From positions 62,001 to 126,000 of the forward strand of contig JADDOH010023632.1 of assembly GCA_016648135.1 (NCBI GenBank): 64,000 nt of DNA, in the 5' to 3' direction. The DNA is from Agrypnia vestita (lineage: Eukaryota; Arthropoda; Insecta; Trichoptera; Phryganeidae). The notes beneath the pieces were generated by a model. The model was not told the DNA's origin. It made no database searches and saw nothing but the letters and a program-made list of their open reading frames with translations. This document shows, one piece after another, positions 46,173 through 57,715 of the stretch; within the stretch, counting starts at the first letter, position 1, and each line of letters starts with the position of its first letter. Position numbers and translations under genes: made by a program.

Positions 46173-46662
46173 TAAAAAAACTAACCCATAAAAACCAAGT
46201 TTTTACTATACTCCCTTTCTTTGTAAAATATAACAACAATTAAAGACGAATTAAAACATAACATAACACTAAACTTACAGTAATTTAATATATTTCTAAA
46301 ATGTCAGATGTTTTGAGCTTTGATAAGACACTTAAATTTTTGACATTCGTAGTGAAATACCTATTATGTTTACCGACGGAGTAATTCAAATTTAGAAAAT
46401 ATTCCGCGATATTATCTGGCCGCTATGCTAGTAATCATACTTTTCTAATGATTCCAATTTGAAAAAACCAATAAAATTTCTAAAAATCCGAAATTATACT
46501 ATAATTATTAATTTATTTTAACGAAAATTTGATAGATCTCCTTGATCATCGCCACGAGTCTTCTTGACAAGTTTCGATTGGATCACGGGAAAAGGGTTAA
46601 AAATCGATTCAAAGTTTTCAAAGCAGACGCCACGAGTTAATATAAAGGGAGTAAAAATATAA
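46173..46662. mobile_element. MITE-like element, family M1, copy C
   Basis: Left end AAAAAAACTAACCCATAAAA, then ACCAAG and ACTCCCTTTC. Internal TGGATCACGGGAAAAGGGTT. Right end ATAAAGGGAGTAAAAATA. It sits directly after the truncated M4 fragment. Confidence 0.75.
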
Positions 46663-47699
46663 ATTTTCGCATATCCATAATTCTAGGCACGCTATCAGGA
46701 GCGACCCGACATTTTTGTAAGGTATTCTATGATTCTGGAAGATTTTAGAAGAGCAGCCGAGGAAGTAACAGAATGCCGCTAGGGGCTGGTTTATTTCTGC
46801 CGTGTTCTTCGACTAGAGGAATGAAAAATGAAATGAAAAACAAAACGTATATAGACCGTGATCTGGAGATTAGAGTGTACTTGGAGTATAATGCCGAGGA
46901 AACGCGAAAGCATACTGACTATATGGTCGATTGAGGTTTTATAAATTATTCAATCTGTTATCTTCGGTTTACCTCAACTCGTGGGTGACCGGTACACTTG
47001 GCAATATTTATTTATGATTGTTGACAAGACCAAGGCAGACATACAAGTAAGAGGACTGTGGTGCAAAAAGTCAAAACCCGGCACTGAAGCTCGGGAGCTG
47101 GGTGTCAGAGCAGAAATGTGTACACCCTACTCCAATGGCTATATTATGCAGTTATCTGTTGTTTCTCCATAGATATGGACATTATCCATTACTGCATTAG
47201 TAATTAAACGGAAAGTTTTAGTAGTAGCAGCTTGCCATTAGGATATGCTGGCAAGTAAACTTACCTACTCAGCAGTACCGCTCAGAGACAATGGTTTTGG
47301 CCGCGTCAGAAGTTAGTTATAGTTGATAATGAAAGTACCGAACTTTGCCGATCACCGTCTAGATGAACTGAAAATATACAATTTTTTCTCTTCGGTATAT
47401 CATCGCTGCATAGATACAAAAAACAATCTTCGAAAGTGTAGAAAAAATGGATTACAAATATATCCTTAAGGAATTAATAAAATCATAAAAACTGCGAATA
47501 AAACAATGAAAATTAATGTACATTATGTACGTTAAATTATATATATTATTACATCAGCGATCCTTCCATGTAGGGGTGTGGCAAGACTTCGACTTCGCAA
47601 CCTCCATCTTTTTAAATCGAAAGATCCCAGGAAAAAATTGTTGTCCATTGCGTACTCACCAAGAACATAAGTTCTATGCTTTTAGTCACAGAGATGTAC
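46663..47699. other. No gene seen
   Basis: Mixed AT-rich sequence. The 63-codon frame at 46981-47172 has no domain. Confidence 0.4.
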
Positions 47700-47835
47700 T
47701 CGGAAAATTTTTGATTTATTTAGGTTTATTTCGAGGCCCAGCACTTCTTCCTGCCTGTCTCGTCTTCGCCTCCAGCGTTTCTTCTTTAATCGTATGGAAA
47801 GTTCTGCCTATTTGCCGATTAGTGTGGTACTATCT
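47700..47835 (-). mobile_element. LINE reverse-transcriptase scrap
   Basis: The minus strand reads KKRWRRRRDRQEEVLGLEIN, then LNKSKIF. The GLEINLNKSK block matches the GL--N--KTK motif of LINE reverse transcriptases. The plus-strand 107-codon frame here is a shadow. Short and isolated. Confidence 0.5.
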
Positions 47836-48268
47836 GTAAATATAATTTCGAAAAGCTTATTCCCACATACTAAAGCAACTCCTACCAATCCGTCCAACTG
47901 TTGTAAATTACAAAATATATTGAAAATATAATTTATTTCCCAAGAAAAACGTATTTCACCATCTAGAATTTAGACTGTTTTTATTTTTTTAATTTTTTTA
48001 TTAAATATTTATTGGTAAATGTACAAACTTAGATATATACAAAAAAACATTAGATTAAGTTATAAAAATTAAGTAATTAAGATATAAACAATACAAGAAG
48101 GCAAAAATGTAAGACATTAGATTAAGTAAATAAGATATACACAAGAAAATTTAATATCTATTATAGCTAAATTATAGCTCGAGCTTGTTTTCGATAGTAT
48201 TGATTGGTATCATAACACACAAAAAAAAATAAAAAAATAAAAGTAACTTATTTTATTTATATTTTATA
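47836..48268. other. A-rich stretch, no gene seen
   Basis: A- and T-runs, with two near-copies of ACATTAGATTAAGT (48048 and 48114). No coding signal. Confidence 0.4.
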
Positions 48269-48492
48269 GTTTGGCCATGTGGAACGTTTGAGTGAGGAGA
48301 GTATGGTAAAGATATTATATATGAGAGTGTTAAAAGGTAACAGCAACAGACCGCGTCCGCACGATCAAATTAATCAAATATGAATGTGCATGAGAAGATG
48401 AATGTGGTTAAAACAGAAGTATTGTGCCAGGATAGAAGAGCGTGGCGCTCTATCCTCCCTGGCTTTCCCTGCGGGGAAACGAACGAAGAGTA
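48269..48492 (+). mobile_element. LINE remnant, ORF2 C-terminal domain
   Basis: Plus-strand frame FGHVERLSEESMVKILYMRV, then NRPRPHDQINQ. After a stop and frame change it continues MNVVKTEVLCQDRRAWRSIL to GET. Opposite orientation to the copy at 43935-44240. Confidence 0.75.
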
Positions 48493-48498
48493 TTCTGA

Positions 48499-48626
48499 TT
48501 TGTGTCTTCTGGGGTATTATCCCGTGTTTTTACGACCTTTCTGGCCGACGTTTCGGATCCGAGACGTCGGCCAGAAAGGCACGGCACGGCGGTAAAGACA
48601 CGGCATAATACCCCAGAAGACACAAA
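48499..48626. repeat. 128 bp long fold-back
   Basis: Outer arms 48499-48532 (TTTGTGTCTTCTGGGGTATT onward) and 48592-48626 pair with few mismatches. Inner arms 48536-48551 (CCTTTCTGGCCGACGT) and 48564-48579 pair perfectly. The 12 nt loop contains CGGATCCG. Extra copies of CACGGCACGGC make one side longer. It begins a few bases after a LINE tail. Confidence 0.85.
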
Positions 48627-49221
48627 CCAGAAGATTTTGAGTGGCCGTGAAAACCTTAGAAAATCTTGGCCGAAGAGTAGGTCTATCTTTACGTGCGGCG
48701 GGACGTCTACCTATTCGGGTATTCTACATTCAATTCGAACATAAAAAATTCCAAATTATATCCACATCCAAAAATAAACCTTATACAATGGAAAATCGAC
48801 TTACGAATTAAGATTACTTCGAAAAACGAGCAAACTATAAGTGTTTTGCATGTGCAGTGGAGGTCCAACAGCAAAGCTTGGCTCACTTGAGTATCTCGTT
48901 CTTCGGGTCGATCAACGAGGTCCTTGGTTCTGCAGTGAAGACCTTTTGGAATAAAAATGCCGCTCAAAGTCTTCATTGTTATGGATAGTGCTCCTGCTCG
49001 CCCAGAATTTGAGGACCACTAACTGAAGAAGTTAGTTAAGGTCAAGTTTCTTCCATCCAACACCACACCATTAATCCAGACAGACCACGTTTAAGTAAAT
49101 TTATAACTTTTTTCTTTTTAACACTTTCTGGTGATTTTCGTCCGCTACACGTAAGTTATGATTTTTAACGATGTGCTGATTTTGTTGCTTTTGTTTTTCA
49201 CTTTTACTTATCCCAATTATA

Positions 49222-49699
49222 ATAATTTCATTGTCTGTCAATCCGTCCGTCCTTCGTAATTTTGTTACAGTATTTTTTTTACGTATTTTTTTATTTTTAT
49301 TTTTATAAATAAGTGAATAAATACTTACCCTTAGGAACTGACATGTAAAAAAAGAAACCTATAAAAACCATGTTTTTACAATACTCCCTTTCTCATTTTC
49401 GGATTTCGTGTCTACCATGTGCGTCGGAATCGCCATACAATTTACTGATTTGTATGAAAAAACCATTAAAAATTTGAAAAATACAAAATTATACTATAAT
49501 TTTTTTTTTTTAACGAAAATTTGATAGATCTTCTTGATCGTCGCCACGAGTCTACTTGTAAAGTTTCAGCTCGATTGGATCACGGGAAAAGGGTTAAAAA
49601 TCGATCCAAAGTTTATTTGTCAGACAAGCAGAAAAGCAGACGCCATGATTTAAAAGAAAGGAAATAAAAATACCAACATTTTTGACGGGTTACAGCTAG
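49222..49699 (+). mobile_element. Helitron-like repeat, family H1, copy 3, carrying a MITE
   Basis: Starts ATAATTTCATTGTCTGTC and ends GACGGGTTACAGCTAG followed by T. Comparison with copy 2 (GACATGTACCCTCATTTGACG) shows that MITE copy D lies between GACATGTA and the CATTTTTGACGG end. Confidence 0.7.
49348..49680. mobile_element. MITE-like element, family M1, copy D (nested)
   Basis: Left end AAAGAAACCTATAAAAACCA, then ATACTCCCTTTC. Internal TTGGATCACGGGAAAAGGGT. Right end AAAGAAAGGAAATAAAAAT. Inserted inside Helitron-like copy 3. Confidence 0.75.
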
Positions 49700-50511
49700 T
49701 TATATACTAAATATGATACAATACCAAAGGCTAAATATAAATAAACAAGGCAAAATCTACAAAATACCTGCGTAGGTATAGAATGTTTATAATGTATAAT
49801 TTCAAAGGGCGTTGATAATTTGAAAAAAAAAAACATAAAACTTAATTTACACAGAAAATGTCTCATAAGGTTTTTTATATTATTTTTTGTGATTGATAAA
49901 CGCGAGGAAATTTGCCCGAATCGCAATGTAGTCGATAGATTTCCCATTAAATTTCTTCCGAATCTGATCAAATTCATTTGGTTATTTGGCTGCCTTCCAT
50001 TGGCGCATTCAACGGCAAGGTACCCCCCCCCCCAGAGGAAAAATATCTATATAGGGATGGGGAAAACACCGAGGCGAGAGAGATGTCTCTATGCGCGAGA
50101 TGGGATTGTACCGTCGTTAATAACTCGCGGGTAGGTACTGACATTTTATTAATTAATATTAATTTTAAGTAAAATGTCCCTCTGTTTATATCTGCTCCCA
50201 CACAGGGTTTTAATGAAATGTATTGCGTCTTGATATCAGACAGCGACACAATATTATGAGGCAAATTAAAAATTATGCAATAGTATATAAATAATGTTGA
50301 GATTAATTTTATGACAAAAGTGTAGAATTACTAGACCAACAGCACTGCAAACAAATGCCGCAAAGAAAAAATCCACGCCTCCTTCTAAAATGTTATAAAA
50401 TTTTTGTATTAATTAGTCTGACGTCTTTCTTAACACATTGTACTTTGATATGTCTTTCTTTCTATCTTTTAAGGTTATTAATGCCCTGTTAATAATTTTC
50501 CTTCTTAACAA

Positions 50512-50690
50512 CTAACTAACTAACCATCACGCCGTTTCCCCGCAGGGGTAGGCAGAGAGGATTGAACGCCACACTCTTCTATTCTGGCCACTTTTGCTTC
50601 GGTCACATTCATACATCTTCTCATACACGTTCTATGGTTGTTGCGGTTTTTAACAGGGCCATCCTCAAATACTTGTAGTACTTTAACATA
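50512..50690 (-). mobile_element. LINE remnant, ORF2 C-terminus
   Basis: The minus strand gives, across frames, FEDGPVKNRNNHRTCMRR, CMNVTEAKVARIEE and a PAGKRRDG-like end. It corresponds to the tail at 766-925 and starts after ACTAACTAAC. Degenerate. Confidence 0.65.
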
Positions 50691-51729
50691 AAATAAAAAA
50701 GGGAATTTTATTTATATAATAGTCTTTATATAAATAAAATTAAGTAAGTTTGGCGTAAGGCGCCAATTTCGTAACGGGTCGATCTTTAAATTCTTGAAAT
50801 ATATGTGGAGTCATATTTTTTTAAACAGTGATTTTAATCATTATTTATTTTTTGAATTATCATTTTAGGGAAAGGATGGCTTTAGGGGGATTTACAAGCT
50901 CCTTCTTATAATTTAGATGACAATTTATTTACAATACAATCGGACTACTGCAACACTAACTGTACTAACTGTAACCGTAACTATATACAATACAATCGGA
51001 TATTGAACTAACTAATAAATCGTGGATAACATTACGTCTTTTGATAGATTCAAAAAATAAATTGCACGCAATCAAAAATGCACGCATGCAAGTCTAATAG
51101 AAGAAGCATTGGTGTGAAGTTGTGTACTGCAACGATTGAAAATAAAACAGAGAATGAATTTTAGATCGTCTTTTTTATTAGATAATAATTATTCAATTAA
51201 AATTTGTTTCCTAGAATCTTGAGTAATAACACATTTTTTGTTCGTATGCCTTGCATGCCACTGACGTCCGTACAATCAAAAGAACATTCAAGTCTCGGTA
51301 TATTAAAAACGCCTGTCGTTTAAAATGATACCCAGACCCGATGATATCATATATGAAAACATATTTAAATAGTTACATTAAAAATAATTGTTCTTGGTAT
51401 TTGGGATCGTAAACAATTAAAACTGTCACTTATATGCGCACTTGAATTCATATCCAAGGGTCACCCTTCGACAATACAAATGTCGAATAGAAAAAATGAA
51501 AACGAGCCGATAAAGTACTTCCGCAAAAACACTGTTATTATGTTCAAGCAGCGGAACTTCACAAATTACAGTAATTATAAAACAGACGCACATTATCGGA
51601 CATGAAATTTCTGCACATTATTGTTTTCAATAAAATATAGAAATTTATGTCGGCATTCACGTGTCTTTACGATGGTTATGTAAGCAATAGAGATATGGAC
51701 AGTCCGTTAGCGTGAATTAGATACCTTAA
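50691..51729. other. No gene seen
   Basis: AT-rich with small direct repeats (ACAATACAATCGGA at 50930 and 50987). No domain-bearing frame. Confidence 0.4.
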
Positions 51730-52633
51730 GGGCCGGTCTAATAAACGAAAGACCAAATATCCGTTAGTATATCGACAATTAACGAACGGATTGCCGTTCG
51801 TTAGTAAATATTACCGACGCTCGTCTTATAAAACTTTTTTGACCGTCCGTAGTATCGCAATATCGTACTGCTATTGTCTTTGATTTTAGAGCTACCAGAG
51901 GCGAATTATATCTCTTTCTCTTTTTAACATAACTTTTATAAACATAACCTAAAATTTCTCGCTCGCACCGGATTTTTGGGAAACTTTCCACAACACTACA
52001 CTGGCAGTAGGCTTTGAAACCCCAACAAAGTCTGCAGCAGCTAGTAATATTGATCCAAGAGCATAGAATCTCAAGGTAATAAGCAATTGTCAGGTTGGTG
52101 ATTGTGTCAGTTTCCTACGCGTGCGTCTTTTTAAATTTTGCCCAATATCTTCTAGAAGCTCTTAAGCAGACCTTTTCGACAAGCGAAAATGGCAGATAAA
52201 ATCTGCGTCATCTAAAATATTAAAATAATCCACTCGTATATTATTTGTGCATAACACTATTTGTGGTCGAGTTTGTTATTCATCCGATGAACTTGAATAC
52301 AACAATAGCTGAACATTGCTATCTGAAAACATTTTTCCTTGAAAATGTAGCAGCAGTCAGCACAGTATAGGTATATGTACATGTTAAACAAACAGCATGA
52401 AACGCAAATTGACAATGGACCTAACCTCAAAAAATAATACGTCAATCTGTCATACTTCTGTCAATTTCAACTAACGGATGGTAAACTGATGGTTCGACTG
52501 TCGGTATCGGCTGACGGTAAAATTTTGCTAAAATTTGACTAACGGATTGTTGTTGAAGACAAAAAAGATGACGTTTGTATCAAATTTCGGTTTATTTGGT
52601 CTGAAATTCAACTGACGTTTATAAGACCGACCC
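51730..52633 (-). mobile_element. 904 bp PIF/Harbinger element
   Basis: The left end GGGCCGGTCTAATAAACG and right end CGTTTATAAGACCGACCC are reverse complements with two mismatches. TAA flanks both (51727-51729, 52634-52636), the 3 bp target duplication of this superfamily. Subterminal CTAACGGAT/ATCCGTTAG words recur near both ends and may be transposase sites. A transposase relic lies inside on the minus strand. Confidence 0.9.
51960..52215 (-). pseudogene. PIF/Harbinger transposase N-terminal fragment
   Basis: The minus strand reads FICHFRLSKRSA-stop-ELLED, then IGQNLKRRTRRKLTQSPT-stop and QLLITLRFYALGSILLAAAD, FVGVSKPTASVVLWKVS. The pattern L-TLRF-A-GS-------G-SK-T-S-V---V is diagnostic of Harbinger transposases upstream of their catalytic core. 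In-frame stops and the missing DDE core show it is inactive. Confidence 0.85.
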
Positions 52634-52794
52634 TAAAAATGTACACCTGGGAAGAATGTTACGTATGTATCTTGCATGATATACGAAAACCTCAATTTTG
52701 GAACAAATCTACGCTACATGTATGCAACCTAAGTCTACGGATTTAAATAAAAGATTCTTTCAACTTTTACCACATTACGCGTTCATATAGCAGC

Positions 52795-52968
52795 CTAGAA
52801 AAGCGCAACTTTAGGACGAGCCCCAATAATGGTTAAATCCAAAGCTTCTGGTTCGATGGTTATATTTTTGAAATTGAGAACAATATCCTGGTAATTCAGA
52901 TTGTAATCTTCTTTTTCTCGTGTCTTGGCTATCATTTTTTGACGTGTAACATCTTTCCTCTCGCTTTC
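52795..52968 (-). CDS. 3'-terminal coding exon of an unidentified gene
   Basis: Acceptor TCACAGATTGCAG, with a pyrimidine-rich run upstream, precedes a 57-codon frame that ends TAG at 52795-52797. The peptide starts ESERKDVTRQKMIAKTREKE, continues YNLNYQDIVLNFKNITIEPE and ends IIGARPKVALF. Residue use is protein-like, and a longer overlapping frame on the same strand (from 53143) is less so. I recognise no family. Upstream exons would be to the right, past 53 kb, and were not found. It starts 160 bp from the Harbinger element. Confidence 0.45.
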   Translation of the reverse strand, partial: ESERKDVTRQKMIAKTREKEDYNLNYQDIVLNFKNITIEPEALDLTIIGARPKVALF

Positions 52969-54804
52969 CTGCAATCTGTGACAGTAATTTCATGAAAAAG
53001 GACGGAAATGCGTAACAGGCCAATAAGACGCGGGCAATTTCATCTAACCAATGAGCGCGCGCATGTCCAGCAAGTGCCATCACAGCGAAGATACAGCAGC
53101 CTATGCTTCTGATTTTGTATGTATGTTGCGAGGCTGGTTTCAAGCGTGCGGATGTTGTAACTTTGATATAGTTTGGCTTATATCTTCGAAACTATCCAAT
53201 AAATACTTAATTTTTTTGTATTAATGTTAACAATAACTACCCTTAATGATTTAAATTCTCAAATTTTATGTAATTTATGTGATTATTTTTAAATATTTAT
53301 TCAAAGTTTTCATACAATATGTATGGCGGCACACTACCGCCATCTATGAAAATAAATAAAAACATATAATTGACCAAACACATTTCTAAACAAAATGCGT
53401 ATACGGTACCTACCTAGTGCGGCAAAATTCAATAATAAATAAATGCACATACATTTTCTTTACTTGTATTTACTAATTAATAAATATATAGGTACATATT
53501 AGCTTTTTTAAATACTGTTAAAATGCTTTGCTTGCATTTAAACAAATACTCAATTGATATTTTTAATTGTGAGATTTACAATTAAAAATAAAAGTAAAGA
53601 CAGTATTGATAAGTGCTGTTCAATTGATTTTTTTAATTGTGAGATATCAAATGTTACACATCATATGCGACTACTGTAAGGCTCGCTCGTTTTTTTTACT
53701 ACGGCCCAAAAAGCTCTACAGTAGTATCCGAAAACTGAAAAAAATGTGAAATTATTCCTAAACGCTATGTTTGTTTCATAAAATATTACTCTTAGCGTTT
53801 ATGCTAAATTAAAATGCATTCAATTTATTATAATTATAAGCGAGAATCTCTCGTTGTTTATATTTAGGCTGCCAGAACCGAGATGTGTTTCTTAAATGCC
53901 ATAAAAACCACCCCAAGAACTTGGGGGACGAGACTGGAAGGGGTCCATGGAAGGTTGTCGGAAGGTCGCATCAGGAACGAGGTCCCAGACTTGGCCACCC
54001 CCCAGCCTCCCCGTGCAGCCGGATGCTTCCCCATTCCTCTCGCGGAGCACTATTACAACCACCTCAGACCAGTGATCTGTGTGCGCTTTTTGCTATTGGA
54101 GAATGACCTCAAATTTATGCACAAACGTTCAAAAGATTTTTTAAAAATTATTTCATGTTAATGATAATCAAAATTAGCTATTTTCCATGCTGATTTTATA
54201 TTACGTACACGAGTAATGCAAAATAAAATCGTACTTAAAACATCACACTATAAAATTTAATGAATTCTCAATATCATTAGTGATATGTTCACCATTTACT
54301 ACTCGAATATCATAAATCACGATATTTACCTGTCGTATAGAGTTATTGTATTGGGATTATACGACGCGCTGCTGATGCGGTCACAATATTATGATAATTT
54401 TTATGTGGTGTGCGATGTGTGCAACCCAATCCAATTACGTGTCTGGAAAACATCCAGAAATTCCTGGAACTCATGCCGGTAATGGCAGATTTCAACAAAC
54501 TGAACACAATAAAACCTAGCCTCGTCATGAAGGGGTTGACTGTCTAACCCCGAGGGTGACGTAGCTAAATAAATTCAATAGTCGATCTCTAAAAATTTAT
54601 GTGTGTACCGATGCACAAGATAAGTCATGATTATTATTATTTTATTACCGTAACCAAAAGAGTATCTACTTTTGTGCCAAATTTGAATTTTTCATTTGTG
54701 GTTTCACCGTCAAAAGAGCTATAATAAAAATAAAATAAAATACTTATTGCGCAAAAAGAGTAAAAGAAAAGCGAGTTGTAGCGATCATAAAATAACCGCT
54801 TAAA
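52969..54804. other. No supported gene
   Basis: 53880-54110 is GC-richer, with two overlapping plus-strand frames (53883-54161, 53885-54106) and no domain. TTTTAATTGTGAGAT is repeated at about 53563 and 53633. The rest is AT-rich. Confidence 0.35.
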
Positions 54805-54960
54805 TGGTTTGACCATATGAAATGATTGAGTGAAATGAAGATGGTAAGAAAGTTATAAAGCTAGAATCAGAAGCGTATAGGCGTGGGATGTCGGCCTCCC
54901 CCATTTGGAAACCATGTGGGAGATTATGACATCCGTCTTCACCGATTAACTTTAAGTGAG
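54805..54960 (+). mobile_element. Weak LINE tail remnant
   Basis: WFDHMK-stop-LSEMKMVRKL resembles the WFGHVERLSEE-MVRKI region of the copies at 43935 and 48269. The remainder is unrecognisable. Confidence 0.4.
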
Positions 54961-56321
54961 AGATGAGAAATGCGTGGGTCCAATCTTCGCAATCACATAG
55001 TTACTTTGCAGGGTTCACTTACTATAACTTCCAATGAATGTTAATTTTAATAATATATTGTGCAATCATTCAAATAATTATTTGAATAACAAATTATACT
55101 ACGTAACGGAACAAAGAAATACCCTAAGCAACAAGTTCGATTTGAGTGATGTTATTGTACGTCGGAATCCAATGGCAGCTTACATATTCAAGTGCGACAG
55201 GCGTAGTCTGACCCAAATGTATATTGTAAACATGTACGAATTGAATGTAATTTTGCCATGGCCATGTTATTTTTTAAATTGAAATTAAAAATTGCATGCG
55301 AATAAGTACTAAATAAAATAAAATATATAAATATTTTGGCTGAGTAAGAATTCCATGAATCGATGATTTGCGTGAATCTTCTGGCTCCAATTATCGGTAC
55401 GCGCCGCATTTTTAGGTTATGTAAAACATAATCGTAACTCACACCGACAATTTTGGAAGCTCGTCATGGAATCATATAAACCCTCGTATTGTCGTATGAG
55501 GCAAAATAATAAATCCCCCAGTTCCTTCAAGTCATGTTATGTAAGTGGAGGATAGCTTAAGAAATCCTATTCTCTTGTACAAGATGCCAGGCGTGAAGTA
55601 CATTAGGCTAATAACATAATTATTGCAATGCCACAGGAAGGGAACCTGTTTCTGGGACAAAATAATTTTACGGTAAAATACAATTTAAAAATATACCGAG
55701 CATGATTCTAACTGTGTTAAATTATATTTGTGTAACTCTAGGAACGACCTGTTGACTGTGTGTTGGTTAAAAAATAAATAAATTATTATTTGTTATAAAA
55801 GACGATGTTCGTTATACTTCGCTCGCAACTACGGGTTAAGTGCAGACTACAGAGGCGCAGCGGTCGTCGCCCCCGACAGGGGTCGCCCCATCGGCCCCAA
55901 CCTTCGCGCGCCCCTGGAAGGTAGCCGCCTCCGCCGATTCCAGGAGCAACCGCTCTCCTCATTGAGCTAGATGTCGAACCACGTACCTGGAGGGTGGGAC
56001 GAAATTTGAAGCTTTTAATATAAATGTGCAGCAGGTACTGCAATTAAAAAATATATTTTTTATTCTGGCTCGTGTCATTCGCCCGACGCACGAGAGGCTA
56101 GATTGATAGTGTCGTAAAATAGGAATCAACAAATTTAAACAGATTCCACTAGTCAAGAACATGAACGAATATTTAAAGAACATGGATTTGTAAGATAAAT
56201 TCGTTCGTCATGTTTTGCTTTCACGGATTGCAGAAGAACGAAGAGATTGTAAATTTAAACAGTCAAATTTAAATAGTCAAAACAAATACATCAAAAAGGT
56301 CACTTTTGTTAAAGTGTGAAA
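54961..56321. other. No supported gene; GC-rich patch
   Basis: A perfect 20 nt palindrome lies at 55068-55087. 55840-55985 is GC-rich. Its minus-strand frame (Gly/Arg-rich) follows a CCCTCCAG acceptor-like site but has no domain. Confidence 0.3.
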
Positions 56322-56614
56322 ATGTTTCGTGAGCAACAAGTACGTTTCAATTATTCTAGTACTCGCAGGTGCCACAGTGAGCTTATCCGCGCAAAATACT
56401 TCAAATTTTCTATGGTTTAACTTTGCGAAATCGTTCCTAAATATTACAGATTTAAGTAAATACGCTAATCAACTGAATTACACTGAGATAAGAAAAAATT
56501 TACACGTGTCATAAACAATGTAAATCCACTAATACGTGTATACATGTGGAAGAAAATAATGGGACTACCATTGTATGCATTACAAACGCCGTGAACAAAT
56601 TGCCTCCCCGTTGA
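56322..56614 (+). pseudogene. Small secreted Cys-containing protein gene with two frameshifts
   Basis: ATG at 56322 is followed one base out of frame by SNKYVSIILVLAGATVSLSA, a near-ideal signal peptide with an A-x-A type cleavage site before QNTSNF. That frame stops at 56512-56514. Just before, after an A6 run, the next frame continues TCHKQCKSTNTCIHVEE to CITNAVNKLPPR and TGA at 56612, giving four cysteines. AATAAA overlaps the stop (56614-56619). Two single-base insertions would explain the shifts. They may be real decay or assembly errors in homopolymers. Family not recognised. Confidence 0.4.
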
Positions 56615-56619
56615 ATAAA

Positions 56620-57654
56620 CTACAATGTTTCGTCTGTCTGTAAAAATGTGTAGGCCTAGACTGCATAAAATAATAAAATGGCATTCAGTAAAAAGTAAAA
56701 AAATTAAGCAACAGTAGAAAGTAGAAAGCGTAAGTTCGTCCCATTCTTTTGACGCAGAGGACGAGTTTTGTTAGATAGCGGGTGACTCGACCCGCTCGCT
56801 AGGTACTACGGGTGCAAATAAACCACCCGCGTGTATATGTCCTCCTGGTAGCTAGTTTGCCCCGGTCGAGTGAAAGTGCCCCGGTAACTGCGGTGTGCCT
56901 ACCCCTACCCCCTACCCCCTACCACCCTGGCGGCCTCCTCCTTCGCAGCGAACCCTAAAATAGATTTCGGAGGGTTTGGGGCAGGTTTTCTTTTGTTTTC
57001 ATGGGGCGATGCGCCGCCCGGTCTGCTGTGCCGCATGCACAGAATATGGTCGCGTGTAGCATTTTCATTATCGATAGCAATAATTATTAATGACGTCATC
57101 CGTGCCAACCAGAAAAATTCCAGAAATACCTTACTCTTCTGGAAGTAACGAAATTATTACGAGTATTCTTTGTTAAACGTACTTAAATTTTTCTTGCTAT
57201 TTATTTGTTTGTCGCGGAATTGTTCGGTAGTAAAAGCCGCTGAAATCCAAATAAACTTTTTATACCGAGAAAAGAAAATCTAATACATAAAGAAGAATGT
57301 TTGTCATTGTGCTCGCGATAAATCTTGGGCAAGGGATAGATACCCTTTCAAGAGACATTTTAGAGCAGTGGCGCCTTTTTCAAAAATGTTAAATAACGTG
57401 ATGATTCTATTCAATTCACACTCTACGTAAACTAGCAAAGCCTGGATTATTTTTGTTTCATAGAAAAGAATCATTATAAAAAATAATAATTACCGTACAA
57501 CACATTCTTGGTCATAAAAGTGGCCGTGTACCCTTGTTCATAAATGGTCATAAAAGAATTTATATCTTTCTTAATTATCACTTCTAGACAGGGTTATCTA
57601 GTGTTGTAATAAAAACCTAAAATATTTACTCAACGTACAATAAACAAATCAGAA
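56620..57654. other. GC-rich patch, no gene called
   Basis: 56750-57060 is GC-rich with three near-copies of CCCCTAC. A CRE palindrome TGACGTCA is at 57091-57098. A minus-strand 67-codon frame has no domain. Confidence 0.35.
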
Positions 57655-57715
57655 GGTCCTGTGGTCTAATGTTTTCTGACCAATTCAAAGGTTATAGATT
57701 CGATTCTCAAAGTGC
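57655..57715 (+). mobile_element. tRNA-like remnant (SINE head)
   Basis: GGTCCTGTGGTCTAATG resembles an A box region and GGTTATAGATTCGATTCT (57690-57707) a B box at normal spacing. There is no full cloverleaf. Different in sequence from the SINE at 8411. Confidence 0.45.

Noticed and set aside
47516..47839. 107-codon plus-strand frame with hydrophobic segments
   Set aside because: Antisense to a GLEINLNKSK reverse-transcriptase motif on the minus strand.
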